NCBI GenBank assembly: GCA_012932295.1 | Contig: JAAONU010000001.1 | Span: 4,921,104-4,985,103 of the forward strand | Reading direction: 5' to 3' | DNA from: Cyclina sinensis | Taxonomy: Eukaryota; Mollusca; Bivalvia; Venerida; Veneridae | Length of the DNA stretch: 64,000 bases | In this document: positions 1 through 11,347 of the stretch, in pieces | Layout of the letters: each line of letters opens with the position of its first letter | How positions within the stretch are numbered: position 1 is the stretch's first letter | Made by a program: the position numbers and the translations under genes | Notes under the pieces: model-generated | Told to the model about the DNA's origin: nothing | The model's database searches: none | The model's input: the letters and a program-made list of their open reading frames with translations, nothing else

Positions 1-575
1 ACTGTAAATATGTTTATATAAAGCTTCGTAAGAGAGAAAGTTTCTTTACTTCTTTAATTTTTTGTTAACTTCATACTAAGGTGCTGATAATTAGAGACAA
101 GTGCAAATGACTAATGTATATGAACACTCCTTTGTTATGAAGGATGAATTGATCGTGTACGCATTTTACAGGGACAGACCTTTAAAGTTACCAGAGATAT
201 ACGACATACGTATATTACTGGCTCATTTTATATAAATTCAGACATAACTGATAATTTAAAGCAGAACATTAATTAGAAATATTGGTGTACATGCCAAGGG
301 GTTTTTAATTTGTTATTAACTGAAATCAACTTAAAAAATCTACAACAGTAAATATCCATATGAAGAATAATAGAAATGCATTCTTATTGTACAGACAACC
401 TTGACTGACGGTATCAGGTAAGGTAACCTTTCGTTCAAAATAATTTAAAATTGATTCTGGTGTATGCCTTTTAAAAAGCTGTAAGGACAAATACAGAAAA
501 AGGAGAATTCATTCATGTATTGTCAGTGTAGACCTGGAATAAAGCTATGAGTTTTAAAACAATGAAAGAATATAC
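1..575. other. Intronic/unassigned sequence at left edge
   Basis: No exon, repeat array or transposon was recognised here. It lies downstream (minus strand) of the transmembrane exon, so it should be intron of the sushi/transmembrane gene. The cytoplasmic-tail exon and 3' UTR are presumably beyond base 1. Confidence 0.4.
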
Positions 576-771
576 CTGAAAAATATGGCAAACACAAGAA
601 GGGCTAACACTATAATGCCCCCTATCACCCCCGCTACAAATATCACTGGGCTGACATCCATTTTTAGACTTGGGTCATCATAGTAACCACCATCCGTTGT
701 GCGAGGTAGGGGTGGACCTTGTGTTGTTGTTGTTGTTGCTGGTCGACTTGTAATAACTGTTGTTTGGGAAT
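576..771 (-). CDS. Stalk and transmembrane exon of a sushi-domain membrane protein
   Basis: Minus-strand exon bounded by an acceptor (AAATATACAG) and a donor (CAG|GTATAT); it enters in phase 1 and leaves in phase 2. It encodes a Thr/Pro/Ser-rich stalk of about 37 residues with a run of six Thr from an ACA microsatellite, a short acidic Tyr-Tyr-Asp-Asp patch, then about 24 hydrophobic residues (VSPVIFVAGVIGG... to ...FAIFF) ending at an Arg. This is the design of a type I single-pass membrane anchor with a mucin-like, probably O-glycosylated stalk. The entry phase matches the exit phase of both sushi exons upstream, so I join them as one gene. Seen: stalk, helix and splice sites. Inferred: that the three exons are spliced together. 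The cytoplasmic tail is off the window. Function (adhesion, complement-like or pattern recognition) cannot be told from sequence. Confidence 0.68.
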
Positions 772-1419
772 CTGTATATTTGAAAGCAATAACTTTTACT
801 TTCCGTAAAAAATCTTACAAGAAGATTTTACCATATTTAAATGACTTTTTTGCAGTAAGTTCCAAATGGTTTTCACATCACCGTGACATCATATCGTCGA
901 CGGAGATGTAAATTATGACTTTATCTGGTTAAACAAATAATGTAGCATGTAGACATTTGATAAATACAAATGCCAAATATGGCAAATAATAAACAGGGCA
1001 AACCATTTGGAAGTTCTCTCTTGCATATTAACTTTGACAAAATCTAAATTACCCTAAACAAAGCGTAAATTGTTATGGCCATCTCTTAAGCTGTAACATA
1101 TTGCCTTAAGCCTTTTCATAAAAGCATCTGGGGCAAATTGTCTAATAGTAACGCACATGACCTGTAATCCATGGTTGCGAGTTTTATCCGCGGCTCTTTC
1201 ACTAACAATAATAACTGTCATTAAGATGAGACTTTAATCCGAGTACTAGTATGTAAAAGAACAAAAGAGTGTCTTTCTGTATCTTGCACTTCCCAACATT
1301 CGTGAATAACAGAACTTTTCTGGGATGTCCATCATATGAGTAACTCGTACTGACAAAAGATAAATGTAAATAGAAAAAAAGTCAAACAACTGGAACTGAC
1401 TAACAGTTTTAGTACATAC
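772..1419. other. Intron of sushi/transmembrane gene
   Basis: Lies between the transmembrane exon and the membrane-proximal sushi exon. No repeat or other exon was recognised. Confidence 0.5.
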
Positions 1420-1611
1420 TATCTCTGACACACGGTGGCCTGTTAGTGTCCGTGGTGGCCCAGCCATCTCTTGTACAATCTACAGTTTTCCCAGTCGCCT
1501 TATAGCCGTTGTAACATGCAAAGAAGCACTTTTTCTTATCTAAACGTGCGGTAGGACATGTAATAATGTAACCATTCTCGAAGAAGATGCTGTCACACTC
1601 ACTGTACGGAG
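1420..1611 (-). CDS. Sushi (CCP) domain exon, membrane-proximal
   Basis: A single 192-bp exon, phase 1 at both ends, which is the classic symmetric sushi exon. The acceptor is TTTATTTACAG and the donor A|GTATGT. It encodes about 64 residues with the sushi signature: an opening Cys, a central CYNGYKATGKTVDC, then DGW and a closing PPC. Besides the four canonical Cys there are two more (TCP and KKC), giving six. The distal sushi exon at 5051-5272 has equivalents of these extra Cys, so this looks like a variant module with a third disulfide rather than a degraded one. Sushi modules bind proteins or glycans outside the cell. The neighbouring transmembrane exon (576-771) reads in the same phase. 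Confidence 0.75.
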
Positions 1612-1884
1612 CTGTAAATAAACAGTAATGATACTATTAAAACTTTGATGAATGTTTTACACTAAAAATAACTTGTTCAGTATAAGCAATGAGAGTTTTT
1701 TTTATTCGACATGCGCATTTACAACCCGTATAGATTTATACCTATTTGAAAGTCACAATATCATAGCGCATCGTTGACTTAGTCTCGAAAAGTGTAAATA
1801 AAATAATTCGTCAGCATTTTGATCAAAATCTCTTTACATTCAAGACAATATTCATCTTTAAACACCTTCAATAGCAATCACAAA
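1612..1884. other. Intron of sushi gene, unique part
   Basis: Non-repetitive AT-rich sequence between the sushi exon acceptor and the 62-bp array. Nothing coding was recognised. Confidence 0.4.
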
Positions 1885-3170
1885 AAGTTTCTCGACGAGC
1901 AACAGAGCACCAATCTTTCCGGAGTCTGCTAATGTCTCATCATTAAAAAGTTTCTCGACGAGCACCAGTGCACCAATCTTTCCGGAGTCTTCTAATATCT
2001 TATTATTCAAAAGTTTCTCGACGAGCAACACAGCACCAATCTTTCAGGAGTCTGCTAATGTCTTATCATTAAAAAGGTTCTCGACGAGCAACACTGCACC
2101 AATCTTTCAGGAGTCTGCTTATGTCTTATCATTAAAAAGTTTCCCGACGAGCACCAGTGCACCAATCTTTCCGGAGTCTGCTAAAGTCTTATCATTAAAA
2201 AGTTTCTCGACGAGCACCAATGCACGTAATCTTTCGGGATACTGCTAATGTCTTATCATTAAAAAGTTTCTCGACGAGCACCAGTGCACATAATCTTTCC
2301 GGAGTCTTCTAATGTCTTATCATTAAAAGTTTCTCGACGAGCACCAGTGCACATAATCTTTCCGGAGTATGTTAATGTCTTATCATTAAAAGGTTCTCGA
2401 CGAGCACCAGTGCACATGATCTTTCCGGAGTCTTCTAATGTCTTATCATTAAATGTTTCTCGACGAGCACCAGTGCACATAATCTTTCCGGAGTATGTTA
2501 ATGTCTTATCATTAAAAGGTTCTCGACGAGCACCAGTGCACATGATCTTTCGGGATTCTGCTAATGTCTTATCATTAAAAAGTTTCCCGACGAACACCAG
2601 TGCACATAATCTTTCGGGATCTGCTAATGTCTTATCATTAAAAAGTTTCTCGACGAGCACCAGTGCACATAATCTTTCGGTATTCTGCTGATGTTTTACC
2701 ATTAAAAAGTTTATCGACGAGCACCAGTGCACATATTTTTCGGGAGTCTGCTAATGTCTTATCTTTAAAAGTTTCTCGACGAGCACCAGTGCACATAATC
2801 CTTCGGGATTTTGCTAATGTCTTATCATTAAAAAGTTTCTCGACGAGCACCAGTGCACATAATCTTTCGGGAGTCTGCTAATGTATTATCATTAAAAAGT
2901 TTCTCGGCGAGCACCAATGCACATAATATTTCCGGAGTATGTTAATGTCTTATCATTAAAAGTTTCTCGACGAGCACCAGTTCACCAATCTTTCAGGAGT
3001 CTGCTAATGTCTTTTCATTAAAAAGTTTCTCGGCGAGCACCAGTGCACCAATCTTTCAGGAGTCTGCTTATGTCTTATCATTAAAAAATTTCACGACGAG
3101 CACCAGTGCACATAATTCTACGGGATTCTGCTAATGTCTTATCATTAAAAGTTTCTCGGCGAGCTCATAT
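1885..3170. repeat. Minisatellite, ~62-bp unit, about 20 copies
   Basis: A head-to-tail array of a unit reading roughly GTCTTATCATTAAAAAGTTT, CTCGACGAGCACCAGTGCAC, then ATAATCTTTCSGGAGTCTGC. Units differ by a few substitutions and short indels and vary from about 59 to 64 bp. The overlapping open frames of 70-157 codons here merely follow the repeat period and are not genes. It lies in the intron between the two sushi exons. Confidence 0.9.
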
Positions 3171-3242
3171 CTTTAATACCTGTAAGGCACAAAACCAGCA
3201 TAATTCTGAAAAAAACGTCTTTAATATGCCATGCCAATTTTG

Positions 3243-3915
3243 AATGAAACTGACGTAAGCATGATCAAAGCTGGTGTACGTCATACTGACGTTGACAGAC
3301 AATTTGGTGTGCACCGAAATACTGATGACACCCTGCTGAGACGGTACTAACAGCCTCGGTCAAAAATTCATCGCTAACGTCTAATCGTCAGGATACGTAC
3401 ATCCGGGCCGTTAATCTCAGTGAACGACTCAGAACTGTCTTTTGACGGCTAGAAGTATTCCTGGCTTTAGAAGAATTAGTCCCCGAACGGTACTTAATCG
3501 ATTGCTTGAACAAGGTATACGTCCACGACGTCCAGCAATACATCCTGCTCTCCAGCAACGTCATCGTGTAGCACGTTTTCCTGGTGCAGACGACACATAT
3601 ACTTCACGCAGCAGGACTGGGCACGTGTTCTTTTCACGAATGAGTCCAGGCTTCATCTCGACAGCAGCGACGGTCGTTCTAGAGTGTAGCGTCGTGTTGG
3701 TGAACATTTCCATGCCAGTTGTGTGATTCAACGACGTCCATTCGGCGGAGGTAATGTCATGAAGTCGGTCGGCATCTCATCCCGTGGCGGAACAGCTCTT
3801 ATGGTTGTTGACAGCACACGTACAGACATCAGATACGTGACGAAATCCTGTGCCCTCACTTCATTCCATTTGAGCATCGACTCCAATGGTGGACATACAC
3901 GGTATAGATGAGCTG
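3243..3915 (+). pseudogene. Decayed Tc1/mariner-like transposase
   Basis: Pieces of a Tc1-type transposase can be read across frames. An N-terminal helix-turn-helix lies near 3258-3330 (IKAGVRHTDVDRQFGVHRN). A second DNA-binding region lies around 3450-3560 (RRISPRTVLNRLLEQGI followed by RPRRPA). The start of the catalytic core follows (LFTNESRLHLDSSDGRS near 3625, then IQRRPFGGG near 3727). The first catalytic Asp of the usual SDES motif reads Asn here, a TAG interrupts the core just after 3680, and several frameshifts separate the blocks. The match fades after 3905, before the other catalytic acids would be reached. Terminal inverted repeats were not found. It is an inactive fossil inside the sushi-gene intron. 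Confidence 0.82.
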
Positions 3916-5050
3916 AACTTTGTTTAGAGAACGTCTGTGAAAACTGATCTCTATCCAAGACGCTGCTAATTTAACAACTATATGAATTGAGCTGGTGTTA
4001 AATAAAGGTCAGATAAAACCCTGTTGAAAATATTTTGGCGATTTCTTATATACCTCCTAAGGTATAGCATATTATACCATGTACAGTTTCTTGTTTCCGC
4101 CAGTGTATTTTCTAACATTTTGAGCAAACAATGAATTGAAGTTAATTTAAGGCTGTCTAAAGATTAACATTTTATACTAAAGACAACAACCACTTTTCAA
4201 ATGAAATTGAAAATTCACTACACTTGGTTTAATCATATATTAATTAAATAACTGTTGAAATCCACGACAAACCTTCACAAAGATGAGAATAATTTTAAGG
4301 ATGGTTTGTCTGGATTTTTTCAGTTTTAAATTTATTTCATACCTTAGGGGAACGCTCTGCAAAAAAAGCGTTGTTTATATCTATTCGTTACGGACAGAAA
4401 CATATCCTATTATCTGATCTTGCTAAGTGCAATGTAGTGGTAGAGGTTTGTCATCTAATGGTTAAAGTACATTTTCAGATATTAATAACACGACTTCATG
4501 ACTTCTTATTTGAAATAAGGGAATTTCACATGGGATGAAAATTAGGAAAATTAATAGTTATTCCCCTTCATTTTGTTAAATCATGTTCATGGTAAATTAT
4601 TTCTTTAGATGACAGCTTCTGTGTGAACAGAAGGTCTATGTTAGATGAATTATGCCAGATAAGGCTAACCAATGGCTACTAAAGTTTATGAAACTATTTA
4701 AAAATGTCCCAAACTTACTTAACTTCTGGTACAGTATCATTTAATTTCATATTTTTAATGAAATGATAAATTTAGCTTCTCAATGTTATTTGTAATCACC
4801 AACCTGGTAATACAGTACATTTCAATAAATGAAAAAATCAGATTCAATTGTCTGTTTAAATTATACTCGAAAAATAAAACATTCTGCAGTTAAAAAATGT
4901 GATCCAATAGTTGTACTGCAACTTCAATGAAATGTGATTTTGGAAGAAGTAACCTCAGGCTGACTGGTTAATTGCTTCATTGTGTGATGTTAAGTCGAAT
5001 ATGCGCGAAAGTTTATGGAATTATTAAACTTAAGATATGATAATCGATAC
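3916..5050. other. Intron of sushi gene, no feature recognised
   Basis: AT-rich, no tandem array, no exon-like open frame with splice sites. Remnant Tc1 flanks may reach into the first ~150 bp. Confidence 0.4.
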
Positions 5051-5272
5051 CTGTATTCTTTCGACAAGCTTGTCCGGTCTGAGTCGCCGGATGTGTCCCA
5101 GTCGGCACCCATCGGTCATTTCCGGCACAGTAAACAGACGAAGCTGTCTTCACATAGTCAGGATCGCAGTAGTAGGGACAGTATACTTTACAGGCCGAAG
5201 AGTAAACTGTACAGCTACTTGTGGCCACAAAACCATTCGGTATATATCCTGAATGACATCCACACTCATCAG
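5051..5272 (-). CDS. Sushi (CCP)-like domain exon, distal
   Basis: A 222-bp minus-strand exon, again phase 1 at both ends; acceptor CTGTTCCAG|CT, donor ACAG|GTATCG. It encodes about 74 residues starting ADECGCHSGYIPNG, then a dense Cys core (ACKVYCPYYCDPDY), then VYCAGNDRWVP and a closing QAC. There are eight Cys; the Tyr/Trp placement and the Cys before the last aromatic block follow the sushi plan, with extra Cys at positions comparable to the exon at 1420-1611. The sequence is more divergent than the proximal module, so the family call is less certain. The next exon upstream (signal peptide) should also end in phase 1 but was not found. A 78-bp minisatellite begins within about ten bases of this exon's 3' splice site. 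Confidence 0.68.
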
Positions 5273-5279
5273 CTGGAAC

Positions 5280-6030
5280 AGAAGAACCAAATCTGCAGAG
5301 GACTGGAGTGAGATGGGGCGGAGTACATGGTAAGCAGGTGGAGGGTGAAGCTAAAACTGAAGAAAAAAATCTGGAGAGGACAGGAGTGAGATGGGGCGGA
5401 GTACCTCGTAAGATGGTGGAGGGTGATGCTAAAACTGAAGAACCAAATCTGGAGAGGACAGAAGTGAGATGGGGCGGAGTACCTCGTAAGATGGTGGAGG
5501 GTGATGCTAAAACTGAAGAACCAAATCTGGAGAGGACAGAAGTGAGATGGGGCGGAGTACCTCGTAAGAAGTTGGAGGGTGAAGCTTAAATTGAAGAACC
5601 AACTCTGGAGAGGACAGGAGTGAGATGGGGCGGAGTACCTCGTAAGCAGGTGGAGGGTGAAGCTCAAACTGAAGAAAAAATCTGGAAAGGACTGGAGTGA
5701 GATGGGGCGGAGTACCTCGTAAGATGGTGGAGGGTGAAGCTAAAACTGAAGAACCAAATCTGGAGAGGACTGGAGTGAGATGGGGCGGAGTTCCTCGTAA
5801 GCAGGTGGAGGGTGAAGCTAACACTGAAGAAAAAATCTGGAGAGGACTGGAGTGAGATGGGGCGGAGTACCTCGTAAGCAGGTGGAGGGTGAAGCTTAAA
5901 TTGAAGAACCAAATCTGGAGAGGACTTGAATGAGATGGGGCGGAGTACCTCGTAAGCAGGTGGAGGGTGAAGCTAAAACTGAAGAAAAATTCTGGAGAGG
6001 ACTGGAGTGAGAAGGGGCGGAGTACCTGGT
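5280..6030. repeat. Minisatellite, 78-bp unit, about 9 copies
   Basis: The unit reads GGAGAGGACTGGAGTGAGAT, GGGGCGGAGTACCTCGTAAG, CAGGTGGAGGGTGAAGCTAA, AACTGAAGAACCAAATCT. 78 bp is 26 codons, which keeps frames open and gives Pro/Ser/Thr-rich reading on the minus strand. Several units have lost one base in the A-run, so no single frame crosses the array. On the minus strand each unit holds a pyrimidine-rich segment ending in AG that copies the real acceptor of the sushi exon next door. Confidence 0.9.
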
Positions 6031-6425
6031 GGGAAGGGGGATGGTGGTGACAGCTGGGAGAAAAGCATATTTTGGAGATGACTGGAGTGGGATGGGGCGG
6101 TGTACTGGCTATGATAGCGGGAGGGTGGTGGCAAATGAAACAGAAAAGCATAATCTGGAGAGAACTGGTGTTGGATGGGGCGGATAATTAGGTGGGAAAA
6201 TGGGGAAGTTGGTGATAGCTGGAACAAAATAGCACAATCTGGAGAGGGGATGGACGGGTTGGAGAACTGGCTGGGATAGGAGGAGGGTAGTAGCAGCAAA
6301 ATCTGGAGAGAACAAGGGGTGGATAGGGCGGACAAGTAGGTGGGAAAAGGGGAATTTGATGTCAGCTGGAACAGAAGAGCAAACTCTGGAACAGAAGAGC
6401 TAAAGTGAAGTGGAGTGAACCCTGA
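6031..6425. repeat. Degenerate edge of the 78-bp array
   Basis: GGAGAGRACTGG and GATGGGGCGG segments recur with growing divergence and altered spacing to about 6415, ending with another AGCTGGAACAGAAGAGC segment like the one at the exon boundary (5271). Likely older monomers. Confidence 0.65.
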
Positions 6426-7040
6426 AACAGTTTAAAGAGCGAGCACACAGGAGACTCTTACAACGCGGAGCAGACTAGAACGAAAAGTTAATTTCTAAGA
6501 AGAGAAAAGTAAAAAAAAGAGAAAACGAAGATTTTATCATAATAAAGATAACGGGCTCCGCTGAAGCGGAGCAATATACTCCCGAAGAAAGCCACTGACG
6601 GTAGAAGACCTTTTTCACAATTGATGATCAATTATCAACAGGAAACATTATAAGATCCTGTTTATTTATAAGGACAATATTATAACAATTTCTCTCTGTA
6701 AATAACTTCAAAATGTTTCTTGTTTTTCGGATTAGTTCTTTAGTCATGTTTTACCTTACTCACAGCCAAACCAGAAGATTTTATGGTGAGTGTAGTATGC
6801 TTCCAAAGTTCCACCAAATTAAATAAACAGTTCAAGATAAGTATGCCGAGTGGCTTGTAAGTATCCTTGACCATGACACATTTTGTCATAATCTCTTTAT
6901 TGTATAAAAATCTGTATATTTAAATTACTAGTACCTTTAACAGTTTTCAAACATTTCTGCCAAACAGAATTTGCTAGTGGACAGACAACCCAACAGACAG
7001 ATAGACAACCGGGGTCATAACATAATATGTCCCTTCAGGC

Positions 7041-7072
7041 GTATATATATATATATATATATAAATATATAT
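7041..7072. repeat. TA microsatellite
   Basis: (TA)n with one AAA interruption, directly after a pearl-type 3' hairpin. Confidence 0.85.
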
Positions 7073-7619
7073 ATTTCCTTCAATCAATTCAAGAGATAAG
7101 GGACTGACACAAATGTCAAAAATTATACTAACATGTGACCTTGACCTTGAGGCGAACCTGTCGAAACTTATGCTCTGCACATTCGACTTGAACATTATTT
7201 CAAAATACTTTTATTTTGATGCTTTATGAAATGATTTTTATGTTTGAATCTTGCAGTTCTAATGCACATTTATCAGAAATAATTGCAATTGCGTTCTCTC
7301 TTTGCGTTTCTTCTTCTGTTCCTTATTCGGAGTTGAATAAGGAACTGGTTCCTTATTCCTTATTCGTCTTGAATATTTTTTCAAAATATTTATATTTAGA
7401 TGCTTTATGCGATGATTTTGGTGATTGATTTTTGCAATTCTATTGCAGAGTTATAAAAAAATGTTAGTGCAGTTGCTGTATCTTCTGTTCCTTTTTCAGT
7501 GTTTTCTGTGTGGTTCTGTGTTGCTGATCAACCATAAATATTTATTTTTTATAAATATTTATTCTGCTGTTCCTTATTTAGATATGGATAAGGAATCAGG
7601 AAGTAGTTCCCTATTCCAT

Positions 7620-7690
7620 ATTTGAAAAAGGAATAAGGAACTGGTTCCTTATTCCTTATTCGAAAAAGGAATAAGGAATAAGGAACTAAC
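7620..7690. repeat. Palindromic GGAATAAGGAACT cluster
   Basis: Alternating direct and inverted copies of AAGGAATAAGGAACT and its complement AGTTCCTTATTCCTT, centred near 7645 and 7665. Related single copies lie at 7318-7362 and 7567-7618. It could fold into a cruciform or long hairpin. It lies inside the composite pearl-like region. Confidence 0.75.
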
Positions 7691-8651
7691 TTTATATACA
7701 TCAATTATTTTCAATTTCCTTGAATCAGTTCAAGAGATATAGAGCGAACACGAAATATCACATTTTAAATCATTATGACTAAGTGTAACCTTGACCTCAA
7801 CATGTTGGAACCTGCACTCTGAACACTGTCTAATAATGGTTACCAGTTCTGCAAAGTAGTTTCCATTACCTTCAATCGGTCCAAGAGGTACAGATCAGAC
7901 AAGGAATATCAAACATAAAATAAGGATGACAAAGTGTGTCTTTGACCTTGATCCGAACAAGCTGGAACCTGCGCTCTGTACATTGTATGGCTAACATTCT
8001 TCCAAGTAGTTTCGATCTCTTTCAATCGGTTCAAGAGATAGAGAGGGGACACAACATTTGATGCATTTATTAAAATGACTAAGTGTGATCTCGGCCTTGA
8101 TCCCAGCAAGCTGTAACTTGTGCTGTGCACATCGTCTTAGTTTGATTAACATTTCTGCCGAGAACTTTCAATCTCCTTCGATCAGTTCAAAGGATACAGA
8201 GCCGACACAAAATTTGACACCTTAAATAATGACTCAGTGCGACCTTGACATTGACCGAAGCTAGCTAAAACTGCGCTCTGAACATCGCCCGAGTATTGTT
8301 AACTTTTTTGCCAAGAATATTCAATTTGATTAAATCGTCTCAAAAGATACAGAGCAGACATGATATTTCTAACGGACAGACAGACGGACGGACGACCAGG
8401 AGCATAACATAATACGTCCCTCCGGACGTATAAAGAACAGAAATGAGTAGAAAAATGAAGACAAAATAAGATAAGACACTACACTAGTAAGGAAGTGCTT
8501 CCTTCATAACCATTTGTCGAATCTTTTTATCTTTATTTCACATATTCCTTATGGAAAAAGACATACATCTGAAAGTCAGAATATAATACATAGATAAAAC
8601 AATGTACAATTATCTCATTTGGTAAGCTGGTTTTTTTCCTATTCATCTTAA

Positions 8652-8813
8652 TTCATGGCACCAGAGTACACATCTTTATACACCATTTGTACCATATACC
8701 TATTCATGGTACCAGAGTACACATCTTTATACACTATTTGTACTATATACCTATTCAGGGCACCAGGGTACACATCTTTATATACAGTATTAATTTTGTA
8801 CCATATACCTATT
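8652..8813. repeat. Three tandem copies of a ~52-bp unit
   Basis: Each copy contains CACCAGAGTACACATCTTTA and CCATATACCTATTCATGG with few changes; the third copy has a small insertion. Confidence 0.85.
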
Positions 8814-10629
8814 GACGAACACAACATTTTCAAAGACGTTTTACCGCTACACGTAACAACACAATGCCATTGTGCTGTACGGACGCACACTGCACAAGTC
8901 CAGGATGCTATCCGCTTCAGGGTAATGATATATACTTCTGACTGGCAGTATCATTCGTACGTAGATATATAAACGTTCAAATGACAATGAATATAGGTGA
9001 GACTATATTCTATACTTACATAAATGAAAGTAAGAAAACAGCAAACGGAGATATATTTCCGACAAGATACCGTTTTTGTAAATGATTAATATAAATTAGA
9101 AATGAAATCCTCTTAGTTTAATAATCTGGTGTAACTACTGTGGATGATTTAGATTTTTCGGGAACTAGTCAAACACTAAAGCTTGAATACACGGCCTTTA
9201 TGCTACTCGGAGACGAATGTTATTAGTACTGTGCATTTGCCCCAGGCTTATTTCACTAAGTAACTGAAGTACACCGGAGTTGCATAATGTACTGTAGCTG
9301 TAAATTCCATAATGAGTGTTAATTAAATATTGAATTTAGAGAAGTATGAAATAAAACAGTCACTTACCCATTTTAAATTAAAAGCCCTTGTTTTATAAAA
9401 TCACATCTGTATTGATACACCTGTATTGATACACCTGAAAATGATCAGCTGAAAATAAAATGGCCGACTATCTGTTTATATTTAAGTGAGCACTAGACCA
9501 TGACAATTACACAGGTAATTCAATAGTGTTCTATATTTAGAATGTCGTGCAACTTAAACTGAATAGCTTACCTGTACACGTACCTTAATACCGGATTCAC
9601 TGTAACTGTATATAAAAATCCAATAACCAAACATACAGCGGATATTCCTTTTTATCATTATTGTTTTTGTAATTATTGTACTTTTGAAAGGTTCAAAGTG
9701 TTTCCAACTAACTACTGTGACATTAGATTGTTACTATGAGCATACTTTTTAAACATACTCTTTTAACATAAATCATGACAAACCATTTTACTAATTTTCA
9801 TTGTTTCATTTATGTATGTATTCCATATCTTTTTTGTGTGCTTTGTCTGTGGACTCCATTTGAAACAAGTTCTAGCTTACACAGTGCATTATTTTATTTA
9901 TATTTAAGGTAAAGTGCTTCATAACATTTTACTATATTATAACATGCTTATGCTTTACTGACCTGATTCATAATATTCATTTTTATGGTTTTTGTTTTGG
10001 TACTATGAATAACAAAAAAAAAAAATTATGAAGATAAAATATTAAGCTGTACTATATAATTGTGCTTGAATCCATTTTCTTAAAAAAATATATCTCATTT
10101 TATTTCATCTTTTATTCTTATTTTTTTTTTACTATAGTAGAAAACTGATTTTTATAAATGAGTGTTATTAAGTACGGCAAAATAAACAAAACTTGGGTCA
10201 AATAAATCATGTGTGGTTTAGCTCGCAATGTTGATGGAAACTCGCAGTTTTTATGATAAATAAAGTTATTAATAGGAATACATTTTCTCGCATCATTCCT
10301 GGAATCATGTTAAAGCCGATTAATATTTTGAGGTTGACTTGTCTTTCTTTTTTTCTTTGGATCAATTCCTGGATGAAAAGCGCATCACCTTTCTTAAAGC
10401 GACTGACTCACGGATGGGCCGACGATGAAAAAAAGAAGACAATGTTTATACATCTAGAAATTCTAGCTGCAATTTTGAAGAACATACCTAAACTAAGTTA
10501 CTGACTCATTTTTTGTCACAGAAAGTATCAAGATATAAAGTTTAACACACTTTTATCGGTAAATTTTTTTACTCCATTAGTCATGGGGTAGATACTTAAG
10601 TTATATCATTAATTTTGACGAAATGTGAT

Positions 10630-10722
10630 AACTTGTCTCTGTGGTTCAGTGGCGTAGATCGTCGCTCTATATATTTTACTGATCGAAAGGGGCATGGGTT
10701 AAAATCCTGGTAAAATCAAAAC
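10630..10722 (+). mobile_element. tRNA-like SINE head (degenerate)
   Basis: CTGTGGTTCAGTGGCGTAGAT resembles a tRNA/SINE A box, and GGGTTAAAATCCTGG about 40 bases later resembles a B box (GGTTCGAATCC). No conserved SINE body was recognised, so the family is unknown. Confidence 0.4.
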
Positions 10723-11305
10723 TTTTTTTTCATTTTTCATGGTGTATAGAAGCATAATTTTATGGGTTTATTTTCCATAGTGTATCAACTTCTCTTAAAT
10801 TTTAAAGAAAAAAAAATCAGCTAAATTCTGTGAGTCAGTCGCTTTAAAAGGATGAATTACAAATTTGTCTGACGAACGAAAGGAAAGCAATTCAAACATT
10901 TAAGATTCATAGAGAAAAAGATGTTTGCAAATTTGATGTGAAAAATGAAATAAACTAAGCCTCACTAATATAGAAGAAATCGAGACACTGTCAACATGGT
11001 GTTCACGTTAGTTTTCCATAAAGTAACAGTCTGACAGATGTTTCTAGCTTTAGAGGGGAGCTGCTTGCTAAATACAGAATACAGATATTTTTTGTATTAT
11101 ATTTTGTAATTTGCTCATGATTATGCAAATGCATACTGAGTTTTGAGTAAAGAATCTTGAAGATTTACTGAATCAAGTGAAATGGCAAAAAGGTTTACAT
11201 TGCATCTTTGGAAGTCTGTTTCTGAAATACTTCACCGGAAAGACGTTATTTTTTAAAAAGACTGGGTTGAGAATGAATAAAGTTAAAGAAAAACTCTCAA
11301 ATATC

Positions 11306-11311
11306 TTTATT
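11306..11311 (-). promoter_or_regulatory. Polyadenylation signal AATAAA, gene A
   Basis: AATAAA on the minus strand 37 bases after the gene A stop codon. Confidence 0.7.
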
Positions 11312-11347
11312 GTCAAACACATTCTAATTCGAAGAATTAAACACAGT

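Larger units (their letters stand above)
6548..8440 (+). mobile_element. Pearl-like non-autonomous element (hairpin ends, ~165-bp cores)
   Basis: The left end has a perfect 8-bp-stem hairpin (GCTCCGCT-GA-AGCGGAGC, 6554-6571) followed by a short sequence that recurs inverted at the right end. From about 7690, four or so tandem cores of ~165 bp carry the phrases TCAATCGGTTCAAGAGAT and TGACCTTGA. Next come ACGGACAGACAGACGGACGG and a second hairpin, ATACGTCC-CTCC-GGACGTAT, then an A-rich end. A second, shorter right end (PACAGACAG-type microsatellite plus hairpin-like ATATGTCCC...) sits at 6984-7041, and 7200-7690 is unlike the cores. The unit is therefore composite or nested. This architecture matches what I know of bivalve pearl / Helentron-related non-autonomous elements; no coding capacity was seen. 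Confidence 0.6.
8441..11300. other. Intergenic or 5'-intron sequence
   Basis: Holds three tandem copies of a ~52-bp unit at 8652-8813 (TACACATCTTTATACACTAT plus ACCATATACCTATTCATGG) and a SINE-like segment near 10640. The signal-peptide exon of the sushi gene should be around here. Donor-like GTAAGT sites occur on the minus strand near 9024 and 9367, but no Met-initiated hydrophobic exon in the needed phase was found. Confidence 0.4.

Noticed and set aside
1885..3170. CRISPR-like regular repeats
   Set aside because: Contiguous tandem units without unique spacers, in a spliced eukaryotic genome.
5507..6151. A 214-codon Pro/Ser-rich minus-strand frame
   Set aside because: Created by the 78-bp (26-codon) repeat; single-base indels break the frame between units. 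Kept only as a hypothesis in the splice-site finding.
9000..9370. Signal-peptide exon for the sushi gene
   Set aside because: Good donors (GTAAGT) exist on the minus strand, but no ATG-initiated hydrophobic frame in phase 1 could be read.
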